A DNA stretch of 64,000 bases from assembly GCF_023503965.1 (NCBI RefSeq), contig NZ_CP097298.1:2892501-2956500 (forward strand). The letters run 5' to 3'. A program made the position numbers and the translations under genes. Each line of letters begins with the position of its first letter. The stretch's first letter is position 1. This document shows, one piece after another, positions 30,184-40,407 of the stretch. Source of the DNA: Brevundimonas albigilva. GTDB taxonomy: Bacteria; Pseudomonadota; Alphaproteobacteria; Caulobacterales; Caulobacteraceae. A model generated the notes under the pieces. That model was not told the DNA's origin. It saw only the letters and a program-made list of their open reading frames with translations, and did not search any database.

Positions 30184-30813
30184 ATGGCGATCTTCTCTCT
30201 CGAAGGAACCGAACGCAAATCGGATCGCCTTGAGGCGTTCATGGACGCGGTACTTGCGATCGCGTTCACCCTTCCTGTGGTCGAGTTGCACGCGCCGAAA
30301 CCGGAGGAGGGCGACCTCGCAGCGGCGTATCTGAAGTTGGCGCCGGAGTACGGCGCCTACGTTCTCAGCGTGGTCCTGATCGGCCTCTACTGAGCGTACA
30401 GCCATTTCAGTGGCAAGCTGCTGGAGAAGACCGACCACGGCTACAATCTGCTGAGCATCGGCTTTCTGGCTGCCGTCAGCATCACTCCGTTTCCTGCGCG
30501 ACCGTTGGTCGAACACCTCGGCGGAGATGCGGAGAGTACCACCGCCGCCCTATGGTATCTGGGCGTAGCAGCGACACCGGCGACTTGGTGGTTTCTTCGT
30601 TGGGTATACGCCACCGCGAGAGGTCTTCCCGATCGAAGGCTGACCGAGGCTTATCTTCGCCGCCTTACCATCAAATATGGCCTAACTGCCGCTGCCTATT
30701 GGGCGGCATTCGGCTTGGCACTCTGGAATTGGCGTGCTGGACTGATCGCCGCGGGGATCGTGACGTTGAGCTACATCGTTCCGCCAGCAAAGCCCACCTA
30801 CAAGCCAGACTAG
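30184..30813 (+). pseudogene. TMEM175-family (DUF1211) potassium-channel-like protein with in-frame stop
   Basis: The frame stays open from 30184 to 30813 except for one TGA at 30391-30393 (codon 70), where a Trp codon would fit (IGLY-x-AYSHF). The N-terminus RLEAFMDAVLAIAFTLPVVEL matches the first helix of bacterial TMEM175 channels, and further hydrophobic helices follow (LLSIGFLAAVSITPF, LWYLGVAATPATWWF, AAYWAAFGLALW). A single G-to-A change explains the stop. It lies six bases after the AKR gene. Confidence 0.8.
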
Positions 30814-30913
30814 GAACCGGAGAATGGCTGAGGCTGGGTATTGACCCGGCACGGTGGATGCTGACTTCGGTTAATCAGTCCAGGATTTTGTCAATCGTGA
30901 TCGGTAAGGACCG

Positions 30914-31043
30914 CATCCGCTTACGCGACCTTGCGATGTTTAACTGTGCACTGGATGCAAAGCTCAGAGCCTGTGATCTGGTGAAGCTCCGCGTCAGTGA
31001 CGTCGCGCCTGGCGGCTCAGCGGACCCGGCGTTCGTCCGCTAA
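30914..31043 (+). pseudogene. Tyrosine recombinase remnant
   Basis: A fragment reading RDLAMFNCALDAKLRACDLV then KLRVSDVAP matches the conserved segment around the first catalytic Arg of a small phage-integrase family (usual form FNLAIDSKLRGCDLV-LKV-DVA). The N-terminus and the later His-x-x-Arg and Tyr motifs are missing; after 31043 a short shifted stretch KSGKRTGVL may continue it. It marks another past recombination event inside the island. Confidence 0.65.
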
Positions 31044-31066
31044 GAGTGGAAAGCGGACTGGCGTTC

Positions 31067-31636
31067 TCAAGTCGCTGGCATGAGGAAAGCAGCAACCGCT
31101 GAACGGAGTTGCTCGCGCATTACGACGGCGCGTTCGTGGCTGAGGTCAAACTTACTGTTCAGATCGCGGGTGATGGCCATACCGGCGAGAAAGCCCATAA
31201 GCAGGCGCGCACGGACATCTGCGTCCTCGCCCCCGATCCATGCTTCAAGGTCGCGAAAGCCTTGGTCACCCAACGCTTCATCGATGAGGCGTTTGGCCTT
31301 ATCTGATCCAGCGGAGCGCATCAGAACGAGCAAGTCGCGCAGCACCCTTCCGCCATTTGGAACCGCCAGAACATCATCCGTCACGCGCTCAGCGAAGCTC
31401 TCACGATCTCCCCAGCGACGCTGCCAGTTCACGCTCCCAGATTTGATCACTTCGACGAAAAGCTCGTCCTTTCCACCGAAGTATCGGCTGATCAGCGAAT
31501 AGTCGACGCCCGCGCGCGCTCCAATAGAGCGGACTCCGACCGCCTCGAAACCCTCCTCAGCGAAGAGGTCCAGCGCAGCCCGAAGGATCGCGTGTCGGGT
31601 AGCTTCGGCATCGCGCGTTGGAGTGGTGGTGGTCAT
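31067..31636 (-). CDS. TetR-family transcriptional regulator
   Basis: A 189-aa protein with HTH ATRHAILRAALDLFAEEGFEAVGVRSIGARAGVDYSLISRYFGGKDELF. The C-terminal domain is not specific enough to assign a ligand. It lies between the integrase remnant and the IS1182 element, which begins 31 bp from its start codon, so its original divergent partner may have been displaced by the insertion. Confidence 0.9.
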   Translation of the reverse strand: MTTTTPTRDAEATRHAILRAALDLFAEEGFEAVGVRSIGARAGVDYSLISRYFGGKDELFVEVIKSGSVNWQRRWGDRESFAERVTDDVLAVPNGGRVLRDLLVLMRSAGSDKAKRLIDEALGDQGFRDLEAWIGGEDADVRARLLMGFLAGMAITRDLNSKFDLSHERAVVMREQLRSAVAAFLMPAT

Positions 31637-31667
31637 AAGCCATCTATAGCGGAACTGATCTAACTAT

Positions 31668-33274
31668 GTCCGCAACGGGTCGAGGCCGTGTAAAAACGCG
31701 CCGAGCTGGGAGGGAACGGCGGAGGCCTCAAGGCGCGAAGTATCTCCTTCTCTCAGGCCCTGATCGCTTCCATCAGGGGCTTGGTTCCCAGCACCGCCAT
31801 CACGCGCTTCATGTTGTAGGCGAGGATGTGGAGGCTGATCTCGGTCTTCACGTTGGGCAACCGCTTCATCAGGAAGTGAGTGTGGCCCATCCAGGCCTTG
31901 ATCGTTCCGAACGGGTGTTCGACCAGCCGTCGTCGGGTGCGCATGGCGCGCGGGGCTAGGTCCGTTCGGGCCTGAAGCGCGTCGATCACGCCCTCATGCT
32001 CCCAACGGGTGACGCGCCGCTCAATGCTTGGCGTGCATTGGCTCTTGAGCGAGCAGCCGGCGCAACTGGCCCGGTCCCCGTATCGGTGCAGGGTCATGCC
32101 CTTCTCGACGGGCGTCATGTGGCGCGGCAGCAGCGCGCCGGCCGGGCAGCGGTAGACGTCCTGATCGGACAGGTAGACGAAGTCCTGTTTGCCGAAGCGG
32201 CCTGCCGCCTTGGCGCCTGACGTCAGGGGCTTGGGCACGAAGGGCGTCACGCCCATGGTCTCGCAGGCGAGGATCTCCTCGCCGGAGAAGTAGCCCCGGT
32301 CGGCCAGCACATCGAGCGTCTCCACGCCCATGGCGTCCTTAGCCTTCGCCGCCATGGAGGCCAGTTGCTCCCGGTCGCTTCCCGTCATCACCACCTCGTG
32401 GGCGACGATCAGGTGATGCTCGCCTTCGACGGCGGACTGGACGTTGTAGCCGACGATGCCGCTCCCCGGCCCGACGTGGCCATGGATCTGGCGTCGGGAT
32501 CGGTCAGGGAGACCTGGCCGTCCGGCGACGCCTCGACCTCGGCCTCCATGGTCTTGAGCATCGCCATCTGGGCGCGCAGCCGATCGATCTTCTCGACCAG
32601 CCGTCCGGACCGCGCCTCGGCGGCCTCGCCCTCGTGACGATCCGCCGTGTCCAGGTCCTGCAGATAGCCGGTGATGTGCTCGGCAACCTGCTCAATCCGC
32701 CGCTTCAGCTTGTAGGCGGTGAAGTTGCGATCCCGGGTGTTCACTGCCTTGAACTTCGACCCGTCGATGGCGACCAGGGCCGCACCGAACAGGCCCAGCT
32801 GCCGGCACAGCACCACGAACTGGACGCAAGCCGCCTGGATCGCCGGGCCGTTCTCGCGGCGGAAGGCGGCGATGGTCTTGTGGTCCGGAGCCAGCCGCCC
32901 CGTCAGCCACATCGGCTCGACGTTGCGCTGCGCCTCGCGCTCCAGCCGCCGGCTGGACTGCACCTTGTTCAGGTAGCCATAGACATAGAGCTTCAGCAGC
33001 ATGGCCGGGTGATAGGCCGGCCGGCCCGTCGTCGCCGGCGTCATGCCGACGAAGCCCAGCCCCTGAGGTCCAACTCATCGACAAAGACATCGACGACCCG
33101 AACCGGATTATCCTCGGCCACATAGTCGTCGAGACATTCGGGAAGCAGCGTCGGCTGCCGGCGATCGGCACCCTGAACGAAGCGGCTCATACCCACCTCC
33201 TGCTGACATCAGGAAGGTTAAACGAATTTGCTCAAGCTGGAGGCGTTTTCACACAGCCTCGACCCGTTGCGGAC
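31668..33274 (-). mobile_element. IS1182-family insertion sequence
   Basis: Both ends share long imperfect terminal inverted repeats: GTCCGCAACGGGTCGAGG at 31668-31685 and its exact reverse complement at 33257-33274, with similarity continuing inward (YGTGTRAAAACGC). The 1.6-kb interior holds one transposase gene on the minus strand. I could not find a clear target duplication next to the ends. Confidence 0.85.
31753..33190 (-). pseudogene. IS1182-family transposase, two frameshifts
   Basis: Three frames add up to one DDE transposase of about 479 aa. The N-terminus (from 33190) reads MSRFVQGADRRQPTLLPECL; the middle frame (33044-32409) has GRPAYHPAMLLKLYVYGYLN and VAIDGSKFKAVN with the first Asp; the last frame (32394-31753) has VLADRGYFSGEEI and HPFGTIKAWMG with the later acidic residues. 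Breaks fall in G runs near 33060 and 32470. With one G restored at each it would be complete, so it may be functional in the real genome. Confidence 0.88.
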
Positions 33275-33345
33275 GCTCACCTAGGTGTGTTGCCGAGGTC
33301 CGGTTTCCGGCGGTGAGTGAATGACCGCTACTGGCGCAAAGCGGA

Positions 33346-33726
33346 TCAATAGCCGCCACGCGGCGGCTCGCAGGCGAGGCCGTCACCATCGCCGTCCATC
33401 CAGGAGCGATATGAGGGATCCCAACTGGGGATGTCTTTTCGGCCGGCTGCCCGCACGGCCGTGCAGCCGCTGTAATGCTGATCGGTCGTGCGCACTTTGA
33501 CATATGACGCGACTGCTGCGCGAGGAGCTGATGGCGTGATCGCGAACCAGGTCAGGGCAAAAGCCACAACAGCGGTTAGGCCGACGACGGCAGCAAAAGG
33601 TAGCTGGAAGGGGCGAGCAGGGGGCGCTTGCCGGTGAGATCTATGGGGCGATTTTCGGCGCATCAGCACACGATGCTCGCTGAAGGTTGAGCGGCCGTTA
33701 CGATGTTGATCGGCGTTCTCTGACAT
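33346..33726 (-). CDS. Membrane-anchored Excalibur calcium-binding domain protein
   Basis: A protein of about 126 aa. After a basic N-terminus comes one hydrophobic helix (LPFAAVVGLTAVVAFALTWFAI), then the Excalibur domain: YSGCTAVRAAGRKDIPSWDPSYRSWMDGDGDGLACEP, with the DxDxDGxxCE calcium loop. The domain faces the periplasm by the positive-inside rule. The start at 33726 is preferred, but the frame is open to 33783. It abuts the integrase gene. Confidence 0.85.
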   Translation of the reverse strand: MSENADQHRNGRSTFSEHRVLMRRKSPHRSHRQAPPARPFQLPFAAVVGLTAVVAFALTWFAITPSAPRAAVASYVKVRTTDQHYSGCTAVRAAGRKDIPSWDPSYRSWMDGDGDGLACEPPRGGY

Positions 33727-33779
33727 CGCCAGGGCGACCGTCAATCGAGGTGAGAGGGCTATCTGGAGGTGGCCCAGCT

Positions 33780-34943
33780 TCACCCCAGCGCTGACGCCAG
33801 CCGTCCCGCGATCCGCGTCGCCGCTTCTCTCACCGGGTGGTCGGCAAGGTGCGCATACCGGGCGGTGGTCTGAACCTGAGTGTGTCCCAATAGCTTGCCG
33901 ATCATCGGCAAGCCTTCGCCCGCCAAGACGCCGTCCGACGCATAGGTGTGGCGAAGGTCGTGAATGCGAACGTCTTCCAGGTTGGCAGTCTTACGAATGC
34001 GCCGCCACGGATGCTGGAGATCGGTGAGGTGGCTTCCTTCCAACTTGCCGACGATGACGTAGGGATTGCCGTCCACCTCAGGCAGCTTGCGCAGCAGTTC
34101 GACGACGGCGTCGCCCAGGTAGACCGTCTTCGCTCCGGTCTTGCTGTCCGGCAGCCGGAAGCGGCCAGCCCTGAAGTCGATATAGCTCCACTTCAATGTC
34201 TGGATTTCGCGCAGGCGGCAGCCGGTGAGCAGCAGCAGCCTGAAGGCGGCGACGGCGAAACGGCTTTCTGCGCCTGTGCGCTCGGCCTCTTGAAGGGCCG
34301 CGCCCAGGCGCTCGATCTCTTCGGGCGACAGGAAGCGCTCTCGCTTGCGCTCGGGGAAGGCCTTCACGTCGTCGCATGGATTGGTGCGCTTGTCCCGCAT
34401 GCCCCAGACCTCGGCCAGGTTCATCATCTTGGAGAGAACGCCTAGGACCCGGTTCGATTGGTAGGGGGTATGGGCATACTTCCCATGCAACTCCGCCACG
34501 TCGGCAGAGGTCACTGTCCGAACCCTCTGTTTGCCGAAGAACGGATTGATGAAGAACTGAATGGCTCGCTTGTACTCGTACTCGGTGGTCGGCTTGCAGC
34601 GCACGGCGACATGTTCCTTGAGGAAGCGCGCTCCCAACTCCTGAACCGTCGCTGCCTGACGCTCCATGTCGCGCAACGTCGCTGGATCGGCCCCGCCGCC
34701 GCGAACGGCGCCCAGCATCCGGTTGGCCTCTCGTCGCGCGATCTCGGCCGTCACGACGCCATGCTGGCCCAGCGCCATGCGTCGCGTTCGGCCGTGCCGC
34801 CGATACTGGATCAGATAGAAGCGTTTGCCATTTGGCATCACGCGGACGCCGAAACCCGGCAACTCGCCATCGAAAATAATGTAATCTCTGGCGCGAGCCT
34901 CGAGGCGGTCCACCACGCGCTTGCTCAACTTCTCGCTGGCCAT
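33780..34943 (-). CDS. int: Tyrosine-type site-specific integrase of the island
   Basis: A 387-aa integrase (start at MASEKLSKR; ATG at 34949 adds two residues) with the DUF4102-type N-terminal domain (GFGVRVMPNGKRFYLIQYR), a SAM-like core-binding domain and the catalytic domain: Arg in TGCRLREIQTL, His-x-x-Arg in IHDLRHT, His in LLGHTQVQ and Tyr in TTARYAHL. All key residues are present. It ends its island 210 bp from the right tRNA repeat and is the obvious enzyme for integration into tRNA-fMet. Confidence 0.97.
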   Translation of the reverse strand: MASEKLSKRVVDRLEARARDYIIFDGELPGFGVRVMPNGKRFYLIQYRRHGRTRRMALGQHGVVTAEIARREANRMLGAVRGGGADPATLRDMERQAATVQELGARFLKEHVAVRCKPTTEYEYKRAIQFFINPFFGKQRVRTVTSADVAELHGKYAHTPYQSNRVLGVLSKMMNLAEVWGMRDKRTNPCDDVKAFPERKRERFLSPEEIERLGAALQEAERTGAESRFAVAAFRLLLLTGCRLREIQTLKWSYIDFRAGRFRLPDSKTGAKTVYLGDAVVELLRKLPEVDGNPYVIVGKLEGSHLTDLQHPWRRIRKTANLEDVRIHDLRHTYASDGVLAGEGLPMIGKLLGHTQVQTTARYAHLADHPVREAATRIAGRLASALG

Positions 34944-35153
34944 CTCCAAGTCCTTTTCTGACGATGTCGCCGCGTTTCAAGCCGGTTGTTCCGTGGAAGC
35001 AATATGGAAGCGGTTGGCGGAAAAGCAGGGCGAAATAGATCGCAGAAACGGTGAGTCAGAATGGCTGGGGCGTCAACAGAAAGTCAGGCATAGTAGGGGT
35101 TTAGCGTTCAATAAGAAGCGCCGTCGCGAGAAGTGAAAACTCTAAAAATCGTT

Positions 35154-35199
35154 CTCATAACCTGAAGGTCGCAGGTTCAAATCCTGCTCCCGCACCCAG
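35154..35199 (+). repeat. attR: displaced 3' half of tRNA-fMet
   Basis: A 46-bp copy of the tRNA-fMet 3' half from CTCATAA to the encoded CCA, without a 5' half. It differs from the copy in the intact tRNA at 35172 (C) and 35186 (G), a compensatory pair in the T stem. It is followed directly by a terminator that was probably the original one of the tRNA gene. Confidence 0.92.
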
Positions 35200-35204
35200 A
35201 TCAA

Positions 35205-35231
35205 CCCCACGGTCCCAGACCGTGGGGTTTT
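35205..35231 (+). terminator. Intrinsic terminator after attR (original tRNA-fMet terminator)
   Basis: CCCCACGGTC (35205-35214) pairs perfectly with GACCGTGGGG (35218-35227) around a 3-nt loop and is followed by TTTT. Its position relative to the CCA matches that of the terminator after the intact tRNA. Confidence 0.9.
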
Positions 35232-35287
35232 CTGCGTTCTGGAATACGCCCCGCGCCCTGGACGACAAACGCCGCCCCGGCGGCTAT

Positions 35288-37624
35288 GAGCCCAGAGACG
35301 GGACCAGCAGCTTGTCCAGGGTGATCGGAAGGTCGCGGATGCGTCGGCCGGTCGCGTTGTAAATGGCGTTGGCCACGGCCGCGCCCGTGCCGGTGATGCC
35401 GATCTCGCCGACCCCGCGCGCGCCCATCGGCGCATGCGGGTCCGGAATGTCGGTCCAGATCACGTCGATGTCCGGCACGTCCATGTGAACCGGGACGTGG
35501 TACTCGGAGAGGCTGGGGTTCATGATGCGGCCGTTGCGCGGGTCGACCTGGGTCTCTTCCATCAGGGCCAGGCCGAGGCCCATGATGACGCCGCCGCGGA
35601 ACTGGCTGGCGGCCGTCTTCGGGTTCAGGATCCGGCCGCAGTCGAACGAGCCGAGGAAGCGGCGGATCCGCGGTTCGCCCGTAACGACATGACTGCCGCC
35701 TCACAGAACATGGCCGCGTGGCTGTGCATCGACCAGTGCATGGTCTCCATCGGTTGAGGCGGCTCGGCCTCGACGCAGACGCTCTTGCGTTGGGCCCGGC
35801 CCAGGATGGAGGCGTAGCTCTCGAAACGGGTTTCGTCCTCCAACCCGCAAAGGCCGCCGTCACGGCAGGCGACCTCGTCGGCCTTCAGGCCGGCTAGCGG
35901 CGAGTCATTGCCCGCCAGCTTCAGCAGCTCCCCCACCAGCGTCCTGTGGGCGGCGATCACCGAGGCGCCGATGGCCGCGGTCTGCTGCGAGCCGCCCGCC
36001 ATGATCAGGCCGGGCAGGGTGGAGTCGCCATAGTTGAACCGGACGGCGTCCATCGGCAGGCCGAGCCGTTCGGCCGTGACCTGGGTTTGAACGGTGGCCG
36101 TGCCCATGCCCATCTCATGGACCGCCACGTCGACGATCGCCTGTCCGTCGCGCGTCAGGGTCAGGCGGGCGGCCCCGCCCGGCATGCGGTAGTAGGGACA
36201 GGTGCCGGTCGCGCACCCCATGCCGATCAGCCACTCGCCTTCCTGGCGGGCGCGGGGACGCGGATCGCGCCGGCTCCAGCCGAACCGTTCGGCGCCGTCG
36301 CGGAAAGCCTTCTCCACTTCGCGCGAGGAGAAGGGGAGGCCCTGCGTCGGATCCTTTTCCGGCTCGTTCTTCAGCCGCAACTCGATCGGATCCATGCCGA
36401 GCGCCTCGGCCAGTTCGTCCATGGCGACCTCGAGCGCGAAGGTGCCGACCGCCTCGCCCGGCGCGCGCATGAAGGTGTTGCCGATCATGTATCCATACCG
36501 GGGTGACGGCCAAGACGCCGCACAACATCATGCCCGAGCCCTTCATCCTGCCGACCCGCAGCGTGTATGGCGCCGAGACCATGCTGCTCGACGTCCAGCA
36601 GGTCGAACTGGAGCTTGCCGCTTCGGTCGGCGCCCAGCGCGACCCGCTGTTCGGTCATGGAGCGTCCGCCGACGGTGCGGTACACGCCCTCGCGCGACAG
36701 CACCAGCCGCACGGGAACGCCCGCCAGCCGGGCCGCCGCCGCGGCGAGTATCTGGTGCTGCCACAGGGTCTTGGAGCCGAAGCCCCCGCCGACGAAGGGC
36801 GAGGTGACGACCACCTGGTCTTCCTTCAGATCGAACACCTTGGCCAGCGTCCAGGCGGCATGGGCGACCACCTGCTGGGCGTCGTGGACGCGCAGGCTGT
36901 CGCCGTCCCAGGCCAGGGTCACGGCGTGCAGCTCGATCGGATTGTGGTTGTGGCGCGGCGTGACATAGGTCGCCTCGACCTTCACCTCGGCCTCGGCGAA
37001 CGCCTGTTCCGCCTTGCCGATCTCATTGTGCAGCGGCTGACCCATGAACTGGGCCTGGCGGGCGCCGGCCTGTTTCACCTGGTCGAAGTCGGTCGCGGCT
37101 TCTTCCGCCTGATAGCGGACGCGGATCAGGGACTGGGCGTGATCCGCCTCTTCCTGGGTCCGGGCCAGGACCACGCCGATGGGCTGGCCGTTCCAGTGCA
37201 CCCGGTCGTCCTGAAGCACGGGCAGGCCGTCGCCCCCGGCCGCCTTGGGATCGGTCAGGAAGATCGGCGTCGGCTTCAGCTTCGGCGCGTTCTCGTGGGT
37301 CATCACCAGGACCACGCCCGGCGCGGCCCGGGCGGCCTCGGCGTCGATTTCCACGATCCGGCCCTTGGCGATCGTGCTGTAGAAGACCGCCGCATAGACC
37401 ATGCCGTCCATGGGAAATTCGGCGGCGAACCGCGCCTGGCCGGCGACCTTCAAGGGACCATCCAGACGGGAGACCGGCTTGCCGATATGGCCGTGCTGAC
37501 GGCGGATCAGCGGGTCCGGATGGCCGCCGGGCACCCAGCTGTCCGGGGCCAGGGCCACCGCCTTGCCCATCAGGCCCTGCATCAGGCCCTGGGCGCGGGT
37601 CTTGGCTTCGTCCAGAATGCTCAT
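35288..37624 (-). pseudogene. Molybdopterin-binding subunit of a xanthine dehydrogenase-family hydroxylase (copy 1), rearranged
   Basis: Start MSILDEAKTRAQGL overlaps the stop of the FAD subunit. Segment one (to about 36620) has RLDGPLKVAGQARFAAEFP and the molybdenum-binding VVTSPFVGGGFGSKTLWQHQ. Segment two (36488-35690) has NTFMRAPGEAVGTFALE and HEMGMGTATVQTQV. Segment three (to 35288) has GSFDCGRILNPKTA and GARGVGEIGITG with the catalytic Glu. Frames break near 36490-36620 and 35690. The stretch expected between segments one and two is present but inverted (see 36490-36612). Otherwise it would be about 780 aa. Confidence 0.88.
36490..36612 (+). other. Inverted internal segment of the XDH Mo-subunit gene
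   Basis: Read on the plus strand, opposite to the gene, this stretch encodes HTGVTAKTPHN followed by EPFILPTRSVYGAETMLLDV and QQVEL. That is what belongs between GADRSGKL and MIGNTFMRAPGE in XDH Mo-subunits. On the gene's own strand the same bases give an unrelated sequence ending in a stop. Boundaries are uncertain by about 5 bp and no long inverted repeat flanks them. Confidence 0.7.
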
Positions 37625-38607
37625 GACGCCTGCCCCTTGGCCAGCTCGCCAAGGACCGCGACCATCGTCCGCTTGGCCAGTTCGATCTTGAACGCGTTGT
37701 GTTCGAGCGGCCGGGCGTCGGCCAGTTCCGCCTCGGCTGCCGCGCCGAACGCGGCCTCGGTCGCCGGACCGCCGCGAAGCGCCGCCTCCGCCTTGAATGC
37801 GCGCCAGGGCTTGTGCGCCACGCCGCCGAGGGCCAGCCGGACGTCGGCCACGCGGTCGTCTTCCACCGTCAGCACTGCGCCGATCGAGATCAGGGCGAAG
37901 GCGAAGCTGGCGCGATCGCGCACCTTTCGATAGGCCGACCGGCCGGCGAGGGGCGGGGGCAGGCTGACATGGGTGATCAACTCGCCGGGCCTCAGCACCG
38001 TGTCGATCTCGGGCCGGTCCTCCGGCAGGCGATGAAAATCGACCATCGGCACGGTGCGCCCGCCGTCCTGCCCGCGCAGATGGACCTGGGCGTCCAGGGC
38101 CGTCAGGGCCACGCACATGTCCGACGGATGCGTCGCCACGCAGGCTTCGGAGGCGCCCAGCACCGCGTGAATCCGGTTGAAGCCGCCGACGGCATCGCAG
38201 CCTTGACCCGGCGCGCGCTTGTTACACCGCGCGCCGTCGTCGTCGTAGAAGTAGGCGCAGCGGGTGCGCTGCAGCAGATTGCCGCCGACGGTGGCCATGT
38301 TGCGGATCTGGCCGCTGGCGCCGGAGAGAATGGCGCGGCTGAGAAGGGGATAGCGTCGCCGGACCAGCCGGTGCTCGGCGACGGCGGTGTTGCGGGCGGC
38401 GGCGCCCAGGCTCAGCCCGCCGTCGTCGGTCTCGCCGATGTCGCTGGAGAGGCCGGTGACGTCCACGACCGATGTCGGCCGCTCCAGCGTCTCGCGCATC
38501 AGATCGACCAGATTGGTGCCGCCGCCCAGATATTTGGCGCCGGGCAGGGCGCCCAGGCGCACCGCCTCGTCGGCGCTGGCGACGCGGCTGAAGGCGAACG
38601 GCGTCAC
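37621..38607 (-). CDS. FAD-binding subunit of XDH-family hydroxylase (copy 1)
   Basis: A 328-aa CoxM/PaoB-like protein from a GTG start that overlaps the stop of the 2Fe-2S gene (GTGA). FAD-binding KYLGGGTNLVDLMRET is at about residues 24-39, [21 protein letters not shown] follows, then a CAYFYDDDGARCNKRAPGQGC insert whose cysteines fit the extra 4Fe-4S cluster known in PaoB. Its stop overlaps the Mo-subunit start. It passes electrons between molybdenum and 2Fe-2S centres and an external acceptor. Confidence 0.93.
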   Translation of the reverse strand: MTPFAFSRVASADEAVRLGALPGAKYLGGGTNLVDLMRETLERPTSVVDVTGLSSDIGETDDGGLSLGAAARNTAVAEHRLVRRRYPLLSRAILSGASGQIRNMATVGGNLLQRTRCAYFYDDDGARCNKRAPGQGCDAVGGFNRIHAVLGASEACVATHPSDMCVALTALDAQVHLRGQDGGRTVPMVDFHRLPEDRPEIDTVLRPGELITHVSLPPPLAGRSAYRKVRDRASFAFALISIGAVLTVEDDRVADVRLALGGVAHKPWRAFKAEAALRGGPATEAAFGAAAEAELADARPLEHNAFKIELAKRTMVAVLGELAKGQAS

Positions 38608-39110
38608 TGCGCCGCCTCGCCGAAAATCTCCTGAATCGACGCGACGATGCCGTTGTAGGCGCCGCAGCGGCACAGGTTGCCGCTCATGCGCTCGCGCACC
38701 TCCTCGGCGGTCAGGTCAACCGCGTCCGCTTCCAGATCGGGCGACACATGGCTGGGCACGCCGCGTCTCGCCTCGGCCGCCATGCCGATCGCCGAACAGA
38801 TCTGTCCCGGGGTGCAGTAGCCGCACTGGAAGCCGTCATGCTCGACGAAGGCGGCCTGCAGCGGGTGGAGGTCGCCGGGCGCGCCCAGGCCCTCGACGGT
38901 CGTCACCTGCCGTCCGTCGTACTGGACGGCCAGGGCCAGGCAGGACAGGACGCGCTCGCCGTCGACCAGGACCGTGCAGGCCCCGCAGGCGCCCTGGTTG
39001 CAGCCCTTCTTCGTGCCGGTGAGATGAAGCTGTTCCCGCAACAGATCGAGCAGGGAGACCCGGGGGTCGTCGGGCGCCGAGACAGCCTGGGCGTTGATGA
39101 GGATGGCCAA
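38604..39110 (-). CDS. 2Fe-2S subunit of XDH-family hydroxylase (copy 1)
   Basis: A 168-aa protein with the plant-type cluster CNQGACGACTVLVDGERVLSC and the second cluster motifs [10 protein letters not shown] and CRCG. No signal peptide is visible, unlike the second copy at 51782. It is first of a three-gene operon with four-base overlaps. Together the subunits would oxidise an aldehyde or N-heterocycle with a molybdenum cofactor; the substrate is not evident. Confidence 0.95.
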   Translation of the reverse strand: MAILINAQAVSAPDDPRVSLLDLLREQLHLTGTKKGCNQGACGACTVLVDGERVLSCLALAVQYDGRQVTTVEGLGAPGDLHPLQAAFVEHDGFQCGYCTPGQICSAIGMAAEARRGVPSHVSPDLEADAVDLTAEEVRERMSGNLCRCGAYNGIVASIQEIFGEAAQ

Positions 39111-39189
39111 GACCGGCCTCCTTGGCTTTGATCCCGGGACGACGGCGTCCCGCCTTGCGAAACGACGCCGAGACGGTCGGGTTCAGCCC

Positions 39190-39216
39190 GCCGGCGCGCT
39201 TGTCGCGCGCGCCGGC
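39190..39216 (-). terminator. GC-rich hairpin between AKR and the XDH operon
   Basis: GCCGGCGCGC (39190-39199) and GCGCGCCGGC (39207-39216) form a perfect 10-bp stem with a 7-nt loop, just beyond the stop of the aldo/keto reductase. There is no T tract, so termination is plausible but not certain. Confidence 0.5.
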
Positions 39217-39221
39217 TCTGA

Positions 39222-40273
<1,052 letters not shown>

Positions 40274-40333
40274 TTAGGCGCCTGAAGCTTCTTGCGCTCA
40301 TCAATCCTGCTCATGAAAGACGCCCGAACCATG

Positions 40334-40348
40334 GTGAAGGCGGCTCAT
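40334..40348. promoter_or_regulatory. LysR-box candidate (GTGAA-N5-CTCAT)
   Basis: GTGAA-GGCGG-CTCAT has the spacing of the ATGAG-N5-CTCAT family and lies 60 bp before the moaA start. One more CTCAT half-site lies at 40310-40314. Confidence 0.45.
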
Positions 40349-40407
40349 GACGCCGATCAGGAGGTCGCCCCTGACGAATGGCGGCTTCGCGCGTTATGTG
40401 TCTCGGA

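Noticed and set aside
36503..37933. A 476-codon plus-strand frame opposite the XDH genes
   Set aside because: Only its first 35 or so codons are meaningful (the inverted XDH segment); the rest is antisense noise.
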